Below are positions 1 to 8,846 of a stretch of 64,000 bases of DNA, piece after piece. Both the position numbers and the translations under genes were made by a program. Under the pieces are notes generated by a model. It was given only the letters and a program-made list of their open reading frames with translations, had not been told where the DNA came from and ran no database searches. Position 1 is the first letter of the stretch. Each line of letters begins with the position of its first letter. Location of the stretch: NCBI GenBank assembly GCA_046328125.1, contig JAXLXF010000007.1:62001-126000 (forward strand), given 5' to 3'. Source of the DNA: JADZEM01 sp046328125. GTDB taxonomy: Bacteria; Chloroflexota; UBA6077; JACCZL01.

Positions 1-1
1 G

Positions 2-301
2 GCTGACACACAGCGCCTGGAAGAGCTGTTGGATCTCCAGCAGACCCGGCCGTTGGTGGAGGCCGAAGCAACAGAGCTCCAGGCGTTGATAGCTGAGAAC
101 AATCGGCAGGTACAAGAGCAATTGTTAGAGAAGAGAGCTAAGAAGCAGGGCATCTCGGTGGAGCAAGCTCGCCGCGAGCGCGACCTCGCGGTTGCCGAAG
201 CAGCCCGATGGTGGCAGGAATTCCAGGCGAATCCCCAGCTCCGCCGATCGGTGGTGTCGAGGCTCAAACGCCGTAGTCGCCGAAACTCGACATCGGCGTG
301 A
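2..301 (+). CDS. C-terminal part of a coiled-coil protein, 5' end outside window
   Basis: The reading frame is already open at base 2 and runs to the TGA at 299-301, so the true start probably lies upstream; a TTG at 29 would be the first start inside the window but has no clear Shine-Dalgarno site. The visible part is rich in Glu, Gln, Arg and Ala and looks like one long helix or coiled coil (for example around ELQALIAENNRQVQEQLLEK), ending in a basic tail. I recognise no domain. Its last four bases overlap the GTG start of the HNH nuclease gene (GTGA), so the two are translationally coupled and probably work together. Function unknown; a structural or specificity partner of the nuclease is an inference from coupling only. 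Confidence 0.6.
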   Translation, partial: ADTQRLEELLDLQQTRPLVEAEATELQALIAENNRQVQEQLLEKRAKKQGISVEQARRERDLAVAEAARWWQEFQANPQLRRSVVSRLKRRSRRNSTSA

Positions 302-852
302 CTTCAGGCTTCGTACCCGAACAGATTCTACAGCAGCTCGCGAGCCAGTCCCGCCATAGTGCGCGAGCTCCGCTGGTGCGTCTTGCTGTGCGCGCACGAG
401 CCGGCGACGCGTGTGAATACTGCCTGTTCCCGACAATCGGGCAGTCCCATGTGGATCACATCATTCCACCGGGACTCTGGCAAACGTACGTCGCCGATCG
501 CATCCGAGACGTGACGCCAACTCCCGGACGCGGCGGCCCGAATCACCTGGACAATTACGCCTGGTCCTGTGCCAACTGCAACGAGGCTAAGGGTCAACAG
601 GTGGCGCGTCTTATTGGACGTCGCAGGCATCGCCTGTACGATCCACGCCGCGACGTGTGGTACGAGCACTTCGGCTTCGCCCACCGACATTTGCTGATTG
701 TCGGTTTGTCCGCCATTGGTGCCGCGACCGTTGCGGCGCTCGGCACGAACGACTCCCGGATCGGCGGGCCGCTTGGATCGCGACACGATGCGATCGTGTT
801 GGGAATCTATCCGCCGCCCCAGGTACGAAATGCGCGGGCGAATCAAGGCTGA
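298..852 (+). CDS. HNH endonuclease
   Basis: A 184-residue protein of the HNH/McrA nuclease fold. A CEYC pair near residue 40, the HVDHIIP segment about 12 residues later, an N-H-L-D-N stretch and a second Cys pair (SCANC, followed by NEAKG) give the ββα-metal layout: a zinc-type Cys4 brace with the catalytic His in the HVDH strand and the Asn/His in the helix. About 60 C-terminal residues follow the domain and look like an accessory region. The start is GTG at 298, overlapping the stop of the upstream coiled-coil gene by four bases. Proteins of this size are found in phage-like, restriction and solitary contexts; nothing here decides the target. The gene converges on the acetyltransferase gene, with about 10 bp of 3' overlap. 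Confidence 0.85.
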   Translation: MTSGFVPEQILQQLASQSRHSARAPLVRLAVRARAGDACEYCLFPTIGQSHVDHIIPPGLWQTYVADRIRDVTPTPGRGGPNHLDNYAWSCANCNEAKGQQVARLIGRRRHRLYDPRRDVWYEHFGFAHRHLLIVGLSAIGAATVAALGTNDSRIGGPLGSRHDAIVLGIYPPPQVRNARANQG

Positions 853-1412
853 TCGGCCTGCTGGCGCTCCCACTCGTCGCGAGTGAGCGCGTACTCCACA
901 TCGCCCAGCTCGTCGCCCTCGATAGGGTCAGGCCAGTCCAGGAAGAACGTGCGCACGAAGCGCAGCCCGGCCTTCTCCATCACCCGCCGAGACCTGAGAT
1001 TGACGGACATGGTCGTGGCGAAGACGCGCTGCGCGCCATGCTCCCTGAACGCCCGCTCCACGAGCGCCCGCGAGGCTTCGGTCGCATAGCCTCGGCCCCA
1101 CGCCGCCCGTGTCAGGCGGTACCCCAGCTCCGGCTCGTCAGGCGCGCCATCCCCGGTCGGCCGGAGATGGACCCAGCCCAGGAAGTCGCCACTCGCCTTC
1201 TCCACGACGATCCAGAAGCCGTAACCAGCAAACCGCTCGTAGTAGTGGAGCCAGTGCCCGACCTCGTCCTCGACGACGTCGCGCGGGATCGGCTTGCCGC
1301 CGTTGATGAAGCGCGTCACCTCCGGATCGGTGTTGAGCTCCACCAGGGCGTCCACGTCCTCAGCGGTCGCGCGCCGCAGGATCAGCCGCTCGGTCTCCAG
1401 GAAGACGTGCAT
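843..1412 (-). CDS. GNAT N-acetyltransferase, RimJ/RimL type
   Basis: A 189-residue acetyl-CoA-dependent acyltransferase. The N-terminal ETERLILRRATAEDVDAL strand-helix, the ELGYRLTRAAWGRGYATEA segment (the R/Q-x-x-G-x-G/A pyrophosphate loop appears as RAAWGRGYA) and the later NLRSRRVMEKAGL helix are typical of the RimJ/RimL branch (Acetyltransf_3). Such enzymes acetylate protein N termini or small amines; the substrate cannot be read here. The ATG at 1412 lies three bases after the stop of the large cyclase gene on the same strand, so the two are probably cotranscribed. Confidence 0.85.
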   Translation of the reverse strand: MHVFLETERLILRRATAEDVDALVELNTDPEVTRFINGGKPIPRDVVEDEVGHWLHYYERFAGYGFWIVVEKASGDFLGWVHLRPTGDGAPDEPELGYRLTRAAWGRGYATEASRALVERAFREHGAQRVFATTMSVNLRSRRVMEKAGLRFVRTFFLDWPDPIEGDELGDVEYALTRDEWERQQADQP

Positions 1413-1415
1413 GGG

Positions 1416-4400
1416 TTAGTCGGGCAGAGCGGCCAGCTCGGCCTCCGCTTCGGGCAGCCAGTGGGTCATCCCCATCGAGAGGTACAGGTCGATGGCGACG
1501 TTCAGCTCCGAGCGGGCCTCGTGCCGGCGGCCGGTACGACGGTACAGCTTGCCCAGACTACGGTGAATGTGTGCCTGGAGCGGGCGCATCCCCAGCTCCT
1601 CCGCGATGGCGAGCGCGGCTCCGAAGAGCCGCGCGGCACGGTCCGCGTCCAGCGGCTCCGTCTGGAGGACGACCTCGCCGAGCCAGTAGTGGGCCTCAGC
1701 CTCGAAACCACGCTCCTGGCTGGCGCGTGCCATCTCGACGGCGCGAACGCCGGCAGTCTCGGCATCGTCAAGCGCTCCGGCCCCCAGCAGCGCCTGCGCC
1801 AGCCACCCCTGCCAGAGCGAGGCGCATGGCATGTGGCGCGTCACGTCTGCAAGATGCAAGCTGCGACGTAGCGAGTCCACCGCATCGTCGGGGCGACCGC
1901 CGAGGGCATACGCATGGCCGGTGAAGGCCAGCGACGACATCGCGACCGGCTCGATCCCGATCTGTCGGCAGATCGCGAGCGACTGCTCGAGCAGGACAGT
2001 CGCGCCGGCGACGTCTCCGCGCAGCGCAGAGACCAGACCCCGCGTGTCATTCGCCAGCTTGTTCGATTCGGGATGCCCCATCAAGGCGGCGATCTTGCCC
2101 TGCTCCTCGATCGCGTCCATCGACGCGTCGAAGTCGCCGCTCCACGCCAGGGCGAACGCCAGATACGTTCGGGCGTGCATCGCGGCCGGGATGTGATGAC
2201 CGAAATTCTCGACCGCGCCTTCACTGGCGAGCACGTTGAGCGACGAGCGCAGATGGCCTATGGCCCGACCAAACTGTCCCGTCTCGAAGGACGATGCGCC
2301 GGCCACGTCGGCGGCGGCGAGGCGCAGTTCGAGATCGCCAAGCTCGTCGGCGATGGCGATGGCGCGCTCGCCAGTCTCGACAGCCTGGCGGTGATCGACG
2401 GCCGAGCGGAGATAGTGCGCCTGGCACGTCAACGCCCGTCCGAGACGCTGGCGATCGCCAGTTGTCTCGGCGAGCGCTACGGCCTGACGCGCACTCTCCC
2501 GGCTGTGGTCGAAGCGATGCACGGCGGAGTAGGCGCCGCACAGCGCGATGTGCACGTCAATGCCGAGCGCCATGCGATCCGGACTCGACTCCAAGCGATC
2601 CAATCCCTGAAGCGCCGCTTCGAAGAAATGGACCGCCTCGTCGCCAGCCGAGCGCGACATCGCGCGACTACCAGCGATGCGCGCATACTCGATCAGCTTC
2701 TCCCAGACCTGGCCCCGCACCGCGTGGTGGGTCAGCCGCTCGACGTGCTCGTCCAGGCGGTCTGGGTACAGCGCCTCCATCGCCTCCACGATCCGCGCGT
2801 GCAGCACGCGTCGCCGCTCCTGAAGCAGCCCACCGTACGCCACCTCGTGGGTTAGCGCGTGCTTGAAGGTCAACTCCAGCTCCGGAAAGAGGCTGACCGC
2901 GTACAGCAGCTCGCCGGCCTGCAGCCGCGAGAGCCCGGCCTGAAGCGCGGCATCGGGGGTGTCGGCGATGGCCTGGAGCAGCGCGAACGGCACGTCCTTC
3001 CCAATCACCGCCGCCGTCTGGAGCAGGCGCTTCTCCTCGGGCGGCAGACGGTCGATACGAGCTGCCAGGACGGCCTGCACGGTGGCCGGCACCTGAAGGC
3101 TCTCGACCGGCCGCGCGAGCGTGAAGCCGCCCCGCTCGCCAACCAGCGCCCCGGTCTCAGCTAGCGCCCGGACGCTCTCTTCGAGGAAGAACGGGTTGCC
3201 TTCGGTGCGTGCGATCAACAGCTCGGCCAGCCGCTTGACGGCGGCGTCGTCGCCCAGCAGCGCGTCCAGCAGCTCCGATGCGCTCTCTTGCCCGAGCGGA
3301 TCGATCCGCAGCTGGGTGTAGAAGCTCTTGTTGCCCCAGGTGTGGCTGTACTCGGGCCGGAAGTTGACCAGCAGCAGAATGCGCGCCGTCGGCAGCGCTT
3401 CCACCAGGCTGTCGAGCAGCGCCTGGGTCTCGGCGTCGATCCAGTGGAGGTCTTCAAAGACCAGCAGCAGCGGCTGCTCCCGACTCTCCCGCAGCAGGAG
3501 TCGGCGCAGCGCGTCGAGCGTCGCCCGCCGCCGGCCCGAAGGGTCGAGCGCGGTCCAGGTCTCATCCTCTACGGGCAGGTCGAGGAGTGCCAGCAACGGC
3601 GGCAGGATCGCCGCGAGCGACGGATCGAGCGCCAGCACCTTACCCGTGAGCTTCTCGCGGACCGTTCGCGGATCGTCGCGCGGCTCGATCCGACAGTACC
3701 CCTTGAGCAGGTCGATCACCGGCAGGTACGACGTCGCCTTGCCGTACGAGACCGACCCGCTCTCCAGCACCAGCCAGCCGGCCGTCCGCTGCGAGTGGAC
3801 GAATTCGTAGAGCAGCCGCGATTTCCCGACGCCCGGCTCCCCGACCGGCGCCACGATCTGCCCCTGGCCGTTTCGCGCCCGCTCCAGCGCCCGCCCGAGC
3901 GCGTCGAGCTCCGCCTCCCGCCCGACAAACGGCGTCAGCCCACGCCCGGCCGCGGCCTGCAAGCGGCGACGGCTCGGCCCGGCTCCGACCAGCTCGTACG
4001 CCGCGACCGGTTGATCCAGCCCCTTGACCGGGATCCGGCCCAGCGCGCTGGTCTCGACCAGCCCGTCCACCAGCCGCAACGTCTCGGCCGTCAGGCGTAC
4101 GGTGCCCGGCACCGCCAGCTGCTCCATGCGAGCCGCCAGATGCGTCGTCGGGCCGATGGCCGAATACTCCACGTACAGATCGTTCGAGATCGCGCCGACC
4201 ACCACCTCGCCGGAGTTGAGCCCGACCCGCGCCAGCACTTCGAGGCCGTGCCGCTCGCGCAGCTCGCCACCGTAGGCACGGATCGCCTCCTGCATGGTCA
4301 GCGCGGCGTAGCAGGCGCGGGCGGCGTGGTCCTCGTGCGCGAGCGGCGCCCCGAACAGCGCCATGATGCCGTCGCCCATCACCCGGCAGACCGTCCCCTC

Positions 4401-4817
4401 GAAGCGGTGGACGGCTGAGAGCATCGCGCTGACGGCCGGCTCCAACAGCGATCGGGCGTCCTCTGGGTCCAGGTCGCGGATCAGCTCGGTCGAGCCGACC
4501 ACATCCGCGAACAGCACCGTGACCTGCTTGCGCTCCCCTTCCAGGCTCGCACGGCCCTCCAGGATGCGGTCGGCGAGGTGGCCCGGCGTATAGCTCCGCG
4601 GCGTGGGCTGCGCGACAGCTGGCTCTGGTGCAGCGGTCGATGGCGGGCCGCTTCCGCCAGCGCCAGCACCGAGCCGCGCGCCACACTCGCCGCAGAACCG
4701 ATTGCTCGGCGGGTTGCGCTCGCCGCAGGCCGCGCACACCGCCACGAGCGCCGCACCGCACTCACCGCAAAACTTGTTGGTGCTCGGATTCTCGGCGTCA
4801 CACGACGCACATCGCAT
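1416..4817 (-). CDS. Zinc-ribbon / class III cyclase / AAA ATPase / TPR regulatory protein
   Basis: A 1133-residue multidomain signalling protein. Residues 1-50 hold two zinc ribbons (CASC...CGEC and CAAC...CGEC). A class III nucleotide cyclase domain follows at about 95-275, with metal-binding Asp residues in LFADVVGS and MGDGIMALFG. The transition-state Asn position reads His (IGPTTHLAARME), a variant often seen in this architecture. Next is a signal-transduction ATPase domain with Walker A GEPGVGKSRL near residue 327, and then a long TPR-like helical region to the C terminus. The ATG at 4817 follows a GGGGGAG site. Such proteins are presumed to couple an AAA/TPR switch to cyclic nucleotide output, but whether this cyclase is active, and on ATP or GTP, is not visible. 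It precedes the GNAT gene by three bases. Confidence 0.9.
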   Translation of the reverse strand: MRCASCDAENPSTNKFCGECGAALVAVCAACGERNPPSNRFCGECGARLGAGAGGSGPPSTAAPEPAVAQPTPRSYTPGHLADRILEGRASLEGERKQVTVLFADVVGSTELIRDLDPEDARSLLEPAVSAMLSAVHRFEGTVCRVMGDGIMALFGAPLAHEDHAARACYAALTMQEAIRAYGGELRERHGLEVLARVGLNSGEVVVGAISNDLYVEYSAIGPTTHLAARMEQLAVPGTVRLTAETLRLVDGLVETSALGRIPVKGLDQPVAAYELVGAGPSRRRLQAAAGRGLTPFVGREAELDALGRALERARNGQGQIVAPVGEPGVGKSRLLYEFVHSQRTAGWLVLESGSVSYGKATSYLPVIDLLKGYCRIEPRDDPRTVREKLTGKVLALDPSLAAILPPLLALLDLPVEDETWTALDPSGRRRATLDALRRLLLRESREQPLLLVFEDLHWIDAETQALLDSLVEALPTARILLLVNFRPEYSHTWGNKSFYTQLRIDPLGQESASELLDALLGDDAAVKRLAELLIARTEGNPFFLEESVRALAETGALVGERGGFTLARPVESLQVPATVQAVLAARIDRLPPEEKRLLQTAAVIGKDVPFALLQAIADTPDAALQAGLSRLQAGELLYAVSLFPELELTFKHALTHEVAYGGLLQERRRVLHARIVEAMEALYPDRLDEHVERLTHHAVRGQVWEKLIEYARIAGSRAMSRSAGDEAVHFFEAALQGLDRLESSPDRMALGIDVHIALCGAYSAVHRFDHSRESARQAVALAETTGDRQRLGRALTCQAHYLRSAVDHRQAVETGERAIAIADELGDLELRLAAADVAGASSFETGQFGRAIGHLRSSLNVLASEGAVENFGHHIPAAMHARTYLAFALAWSGDFDASMDAIEEQGKIAALMGHPESNKLANDTRGLVSALRGDVAGATVLLEQSLAICRQIGIEPVAMSSLAFTGHAYALGGRPDDAVDSLRRSLHLADVTRHMPCASLWQGWLAQALLGAGALDDAETAGVRAVEMARASQERGFEAEAHYWLGEVVLQTEPLDADRAARLFGAALAIAEELGMRPLQAHIHRSLGKLYRRTGRRHEARSELNVAIDLYLSMGMTHWLPEAEAELAALPD

Positions 4818-4957
4818 GGCGCTCCCCCGGCGTCACGGACGGCGGCACGATACGCGCAGTATACGCGACCTCACCAGCCTGACATCGTCCACTTCACTTG
4901 CTAGCAGGGCGGCCGGGCTCGAGTGAATGCCAGAGCTGCTTGCTGAGCCAGACAGCT

Positions 4958-4992
4958 GGGGCGCGATTCATCGCGCCCATTCATCGCGCCCC
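4958..4992. repeat. Palindromic repeat, GGGGCGCGA family
   Basis: Stem GGGGCGCGA (4958-4966) can pair with TCGCGCCCC (4984-4992) or with a nearer TCGCGCCC copy, giving nested hairpins. It belongs to the same family as the palindromes at 37095-37153 and 52525-52585 (GGGCGCAA/TTGCGCCC). It lies in the 283-bp divergent spacer between the cyclase gene and the F420 enzyme gene; I see no other feature there. Confidence 0.7.
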
Positions 4993-5100
4993 AAATCAGA
5001 CGCACACTCCAAGGCTCACGCGAAGGTTCGGGGCACGCCGGACATAGGCCACCCGCCCGGTCTGCTACCCTCCCGGTCCGCACGTATGGAGGGGCCACTG

Positions 5101-6066
5101 ATGCCGTCACTTGGATTTGGCGTCCAGTTGCTTGCGCGGAGCGCGGGCGACCCTGCCACCACACCGTCCCCCAGCCACAAGCTGCTGCTGGAGGATGGCA
5201 TTCGCGTCGAGCAGCTCGGGTTCGACGCCGTCTGGCTACCCGATCACTACTACTACGACCGGCCGTGGGGCATCGACACGTTCCCCGAGGTCTGGACCCT
5301 GCTGACCGCCATCACCATGAAGACCGAGAGAGTCAGGCTCGGCACCAACGTCCTCTCGGCGACCTTCCGCCACCCAGGCATGCTGGCGAAGATGGCCGGC
5401 GCGCTCCAGGAGCTTGCCGACGGGCGTCTGATCGTTGGGATTGGGGCCGGCAACCAGGTCCACGAGAACACCGCCTTCGGACACACCTTCGAACGGCGGG
5501 TCGGCGCATTCAAGGAGTACCTGCCGATCCTGACGAAGCTGCTCGCCGGCGAGACGGTCACCGCCGAGGGGCGCTACTTCCAGCTCCAGAACGCCAGTCT
5601 GCGCACGTTCGTGCCGCACGTACCCGTCTGGGTGGCCTCGGGCGGCCCGCAGATGTTCGAGCTCACCGCCCGCTACGCCGAAGGCTGGAACATGGCTGGC
5701 GGCGGCACCGACCCGGCCGCCACCCGCGAGAAGTACGAGGCCTTCGCGGCGGCCTGCCGCGCGGTCGGCAAGGACGCGAAAGATTTCGACGTCTGCAAGC
5801 AGACGTTCGTCGGGATTGCTGCCGACGAGGCCGCCAAGAAGCGGATGATCGAGGAGCTGGCGGCCAGGCATAAGGTGACCCCAGAGGAGCTGCCGAGCCG
5901 GGTCCTCGTCGATACCCCGGACGGCATGGCCGAGACGCTGCGGGCGTTCACCAGCGTCGGGGTCAACCACCACATCTTCGCGACATCCGCGTCCGTGGAG
6001 TGGCCGAACTACCAGGATGCCCTCGAGTGCATCGCCCGCGAGGTCGTCCCGCGCGCCCGCGTCTGA
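5101..6066 (+). CDS. LLM-class F420-dependent oxidoreductase
   Basis: A 321-residue TIM-barrel flavin/F420 enzyme of the bacterial luciferase-like monooxygenase superfamily. Diagnostic stretches are GFDAVWLPDHYYY near the N terminus, TERVRLGTNVLSATFRHPGMLAKMAG (second and third strands), LIVGIGAGNQ, and PVWVASGGPQM late in the barrel. These enzymes transfer hydride between F420H2 or FMNH2 and a small substrate; the substrate is not predictable. The frame is open from 4927 and also has an ATG at 5086, but ATG 5101 was chosen because GGAGGGG (5088-5094) lies six bases before it and the barrel begins at once. It converges on glgC, with a strong hairpin at 6079-6104 between them. Confidence 0.88.
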   Translation: MPSLGFGVQLLARSAGDPATTPSPSHKLLLEDGIRVEQLGFDAVWLPDHYYYDRPWGIDTFPEVWTLLTAITMKTERVRLGTNVLSATFRHPGMLAKMAGALQELADGRLIVGIGAGNQVHENTAFGHTFERRVGAFKEYLPILTKLLAGETVTAEGRYFQLQNASLRTFVPHVPVWVASGGPQMFELTARYAEGWNMAGGGTDPAATREKYEAFAAACRAVGKDAKDFDVCKQTFVGIAADEAAKKRMIEELAARHKVTPEELPSRVLVDTPDGMAETLRAFTSVGVNHHIFATSASVEWPNYQDALECIAREVVPRARV

Positions 6067-6078
6067 GGTCGGGCATCT

Positions 6079-6104
6079 GGTCCGTGGGTTGAAACCCACG
6101 GACC
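6079..6104. terminator. Perfect 12-bp hairpin between convergent genes
   Basis: GGTCCGTGGGTT (6079-6090), a GA loop and AACCCACGGACC (6093-6104) form a perfect stem between the stops of the F420 enzyme (6066) and glgC (6108). The core CGTGGGTT-GA-AACCCACG recurs at 17052-17069, so this is also a member of a repeat family. There is no U-run. A role as bidirectional terminator is plausible from position but unproven. Confidence 0.6.
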
Positions 6105-6107
6105 CGA

Positions 6108-7421
6108 TCAGGCCGTACGCGTCCTCGGGCGGACCGACTCGCGGCGGCTCGGGGCCAGCACCGTCTCGCCGCTCGGGATCATGCCCTGGACATGCGGCAC
6201 GTGCTCGAAGTCGGCCTCCACCACGTCCGCATCCACCCGCACGTTTCGACCGAGCTTGAGGCCCGGCGGGATCCGTACCCGCTTCCCCACCACGCTGATG
6301 CCGGTGGACAGATTCTTCGGCTCCATCCGGTTGAACGTCATGTCGTCGCCGTAGCCGACCACCCCGCCAGCCCCGATCACGACCTCTTTGTCGAGGATCG
6401 ACGTGTCGATGACGGCGTTGCGCCCGATGATGGTGTCGTTCATGACGATCGAGTCACGGACCACCGCGCCCTCGGCCACGAACACGCCCGGCGAGAGGAC
6501 GCTGTGCTCGACGGTTCCCAGAATGTGGCAGCCGTGCGAGATCAGGCTGTTGTTCACTCTGGCCGCGGCGCCGACGCGGGCCGGCGGGCGCTCCTCGCTG
6601 CGGGTGTGGATCACCCAGTCGTAGTCGTACAGCTCGAAGTCGGGCGGATCGGCCAGCAGCCCCATGTTCGCCTCCCAGTATGAGGCGATGGTGCCAACGT
6701 CCTGCCAGTAGTCCGTGAAGTGATAGGCGAAGACACGGTCCAGCCCGACCATCCGCGGGATGACGTCCTTGCCGAAGTCGTGCGCCGAGCCGCGCATCCG
6801 CGAGTCTTCGGTCAGGCGCTGGGTCAGGATCTCCGGGTCGAAGACGTAGATGCCCATCGAGATCAGGTTGCTGCGCGGCTCCGGCGGCTTCTCGTCGAAC
6901 TCGGTGACGCGGCCGTCGTCGTCCACGATCATCGTGCCGAACCGGTGCGCCTCCTCGATGGGCACTTCCATCACGCCGACCGTCACGTCGGCGCGCTTCT
7001 CCCGATGGAAGTCCATCATCTTGCCGTAGTCCATCTTGTAGACGTGGTCGCCTGACAGGATCAGCGTCAGGTCCATCTTCCAGTCCGCCAGCATGGGGAG
7101 GTTCTGGAAGACCGCGTCGGCGGTGCCCTTGTACCAGTCAGACTCGCGCCGCCCGAGGTACGGCTGGAGCAGGCGCACGCCGCCGCGCGCTCGGTCCAGA
7201 TCCCACGGCTTGCCCACGCCGATGTGGTCGTGCAATGAGTGCGGGCGGTACTGGGTCAGGATCGCCGTGTGGTAGATGCCCGAGTTGACGACGTTCGAGA
7301 GGGCGAAGTCGATGATCCGGTACTTGCCCGCGAACGGGACGGCGGGCTTCGCTCGCTTCACTGAGAGCACGGACAGGCGCTCGCCCTGTCCACCAGCCAG
7401 GATGACCGCTACGACACTCAC
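6108..7421 (-). CDS. glgC: Glucose-1-phosphate adenylyltransferase
   Basis: A 437-residue enzyme making ADP-glucose from glucose-1-phosphate and ATP, the committed step of bacterial glycogen synthesis. The nucleotidyltransferase N-terminus reads VVAVILAGGQGERL, followed by KRAKPAVPFAGKYRIIDFALSN; LILSGDHVYKMDY is the metal/ATP region, and the C-terminal third has the hexapeptide-like left-handed helix (VRDSIVMNDTIIGRNAVIDTSI). The frame is open for another 54 codons upstream, but GTG 7421 places AVILAGG at the expected N terminus and has a GGAGG eight bases before it. Length fits the family. No other glycogen gene is nearby. The family is allosterically controlled by sugar phosphates. Confidence 0.93.
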   Translation of the reverse strand: MSVVAVILAGGQGERLSVLSVKRAKPAVPFAGKYRIIDFALSNVVNSGIYHTAILTQYRPHSLHDHIGVGKPWDLDRARGGVRLLQPYLGRRESDWYKGTADAVFQNLPMLADWKMDLTLILSGDHVYKMDYGKMMDFHREKRADVTVGVMEVPIEEAHRFGTMIVDDDGRVTEFDEKPPEPRSNLISMGIYVFDPEILTQRLTEDSRMRGSAHDFGKDVIPRMVGLDRVFAYHFTDYWQDVGTIASYWEANMGLLADPPDFELYDYDWVIHTRSEERPPARVGAAARVNNSLISHGCHILGTVEHSVLSPGVFVAEGAVVRDSIVMNDTIIGRNAVIDTSILDKEVVIGAGGVVGYGDDMTFNRMEPKNLSTGISVVGKRVRIPPGLKLGRNVRVDADVVEADFEHVPHVQGMIPSGETVLAPSRRESVRPRTRTA

Positions 7422-7623
7422 GCCGACGTCCTCCAGCTCCAGGCGGCCCCGAAGCCGTCCCAAATCTCGCGCATGATGCCCGGCCGGGGTGCGCCGGGCC
7501 TGCCCGGGGGCATTATGGCAGACCCGCCGGTCCAGTTCGACCCCGCGGTCAGTCGCGTCTCGGACACGCACGATGCGCGCCATCGGACGCCCGTGCCCGA
7601 CCCCACAGGCGTGTCACACCGGC

Positions 7624-8766
7624 TCACAGAACGTACAGGAGCAGGCCGTACAGCTGGCGCAGCAGGCGCAGAAGCTCCAGGTAGAGCTCCGCGTTTGTCG
7701 GCGCGCGGTTCGGCATCACGTGGTCGAAGAGATCGAACTCGGCGTAGCGCTCCACGATTGATGGCGGAGCCGCCGCCGCCATCCGGCGCGTCTCGATGTA
7801 CGGGACCACGTGGTCGCCGTGGTCGTGCATCAAGAACAGCCGCGTCTTGACCCGGTCGATGACGTGCGACGGCGAGATCGCGTCGAGGCGTGCCAGCGTC
7901 TCTGGCGGCAACTGCGCCAGCGCGGCCTCAGTCTCGGCCGGCGGGAGTCCGTCCAGGAGACCGAGCGCCGCCCGGCCGGCCGGCGTCATCTTGGACACCT
8001 CTGCGCGGGCACTCGGGTCCGACTGGATGTAGAGCCGGTCCAGAACGTCGCGGTCGTGCGGGTCGGGCAGGGTGTCCACCATCTGACGGGCCATCACCTG
8101 CAGCACGAGCGGGTCAGGCTCCCACGCTTCGTCGATCCCGGCGTACATCAGGCTCCGGGTGGAGATGGCCCGCGCAAAATCCCGGGTGTCGAAGTAGCTT
8201 CCGAACGCGTTGACGAACGCCAGCTTGCCGTCGAGGCGCGGATCGGCCGCCGCCTGAATCGCCACCGAGCCGCCGACCGACAATCCGATGATGCCGATTC
8301 GAGTCGCATCCACGTCTGAACGGGCGCGCAGCAGCTCGACCTCGCCGACGAGCGCATCGACCTCGTGCGCCTGGATACGGCCCGCCGCCAGCCCCGACGA
8401 GATCGGGACCATCACGACGAGGCCGGCCCGGCTCATCCCTTCTGCAAATCGCACGAGGGGCGGCTCGTCACGGTCCACGGGCCGCGCACCGAGCAACAAG
8501 ATGATCGCGCCGTGCCGGCCGCCGCGCCCCGGGCTGTAGACGTCGCCTTCCACACTCCCGCCCGGGTATGGAAAGGTGAAGTACTCCCGCGTCGGCTTTG
8601 GCGTCAGACTAACCAGCGGATCGAAGGGCAGCGACGGAACCGCCGAGGGCAGCACCGCGAGCGCCAGAATCGCCACGCGGACGGGGTGGGTGATCGCCAG
8701 CAGCACGAGCGCCGCCACGACGAGCAGCACCCACTGCCAGCGCTTCAGTCTGCCAGGTCGTCGCAA
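7624..8766 (-). CDS. Membrane-anchored alpha/beta hydrolase
   Basis: A roughly 380-residue protein with an N-terminal membrane segment (WQWVLLVVAALVLLAITHP) followed by an alpha/beta-hydrolase domain. The nucleophile elbow is GLSVGG, the acid is likely the Asp in HDHGDHVVP and the base is the His in LFDHVMP. The active site therefore faces outside if the anchor is N-in. Substrate unknown; this shape fits dienelactone-hydrolase or acyl-esterase-like enzymes. The frame is open much further upstream, but that part runs back through a palindromic repeat into the chaperonin gene, so TTG 8766, preceded by a G-rich AGGGGG stretch, is taken as start. This start is uncertain; a GTG inside the membrane segment is an alternative. 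It follows the GroEL-like gene on the same strand. Confidence 0.75.
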   Translation of the reverse strand: MRRPGRLKRWQWVLLVVAALVLLAITHPVRVAILALAVLPSAVPSLPFDPLVSLTPKPTREYFTFPYPGGSVEGDVYSPGRGGRHGAIILLLGARPVDRDEPPLVRFAEGMSRAGLVVMVPISSGLAAGRIQAHEVDALVGEVELLRARSDVDATRIGIIGLSVGGSVAIQAAADPRLDGKLAFVNAFGSYFDTRDFARAISTRSLMYAGIDEAWEPDPLVLQVMARQMVDTLPDPHDRDVLDRLYIQSDPSARAEVSKMTPAGRAALGLLDGLPPAETEAALAQLPPETLARLDAISPSHVIDRVKTRLFLMHDHGDHVVPYIETRRMAAAAPPSIVERYAEFDLFDHVMPNRAPTNAELYLELLRLLRQLYGLLLYVL

Positions 8767-8789
8767 GCCCCCCTCCCCCAACCCCTCCC

Positions 8790-8838
8790 CCGTGCGCGGG
8801 AGAGGGGTAGATCCGGTGCTCCCCTCTCCCGCGCACGG
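8790..8838. repeat. 18-bp perfect inverted repeat after the GroEL-like gene
   Basis: CCGTGCGCGGGAGAGGGG (8790-8807) is perfectly complementary to CCCCTCTCCCGCGCACGG (8821-8838) with a 13-base loop. It begins nine bases beyond the chaperonin stop on the minus strand and could act as a terminator or RNA-stabilising hairpin between the two genes. The CCCCTCTCCC/GGGAGAGGGG core is shared with repeats near 31.2, 32.7 and 58.3 kb. Confidence 0.75.
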
Positions 8839-8846
8839 AGAACCTG

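Noticed and set aside
657..1871. A 404-codon plus-strand frame opposite the acetyltransferase and cyclase genes
   Set aside because: It is antisense to two well-recognised proteins and has the Arg/His-rich composition of a GC-rich shadow frame, with no domain.
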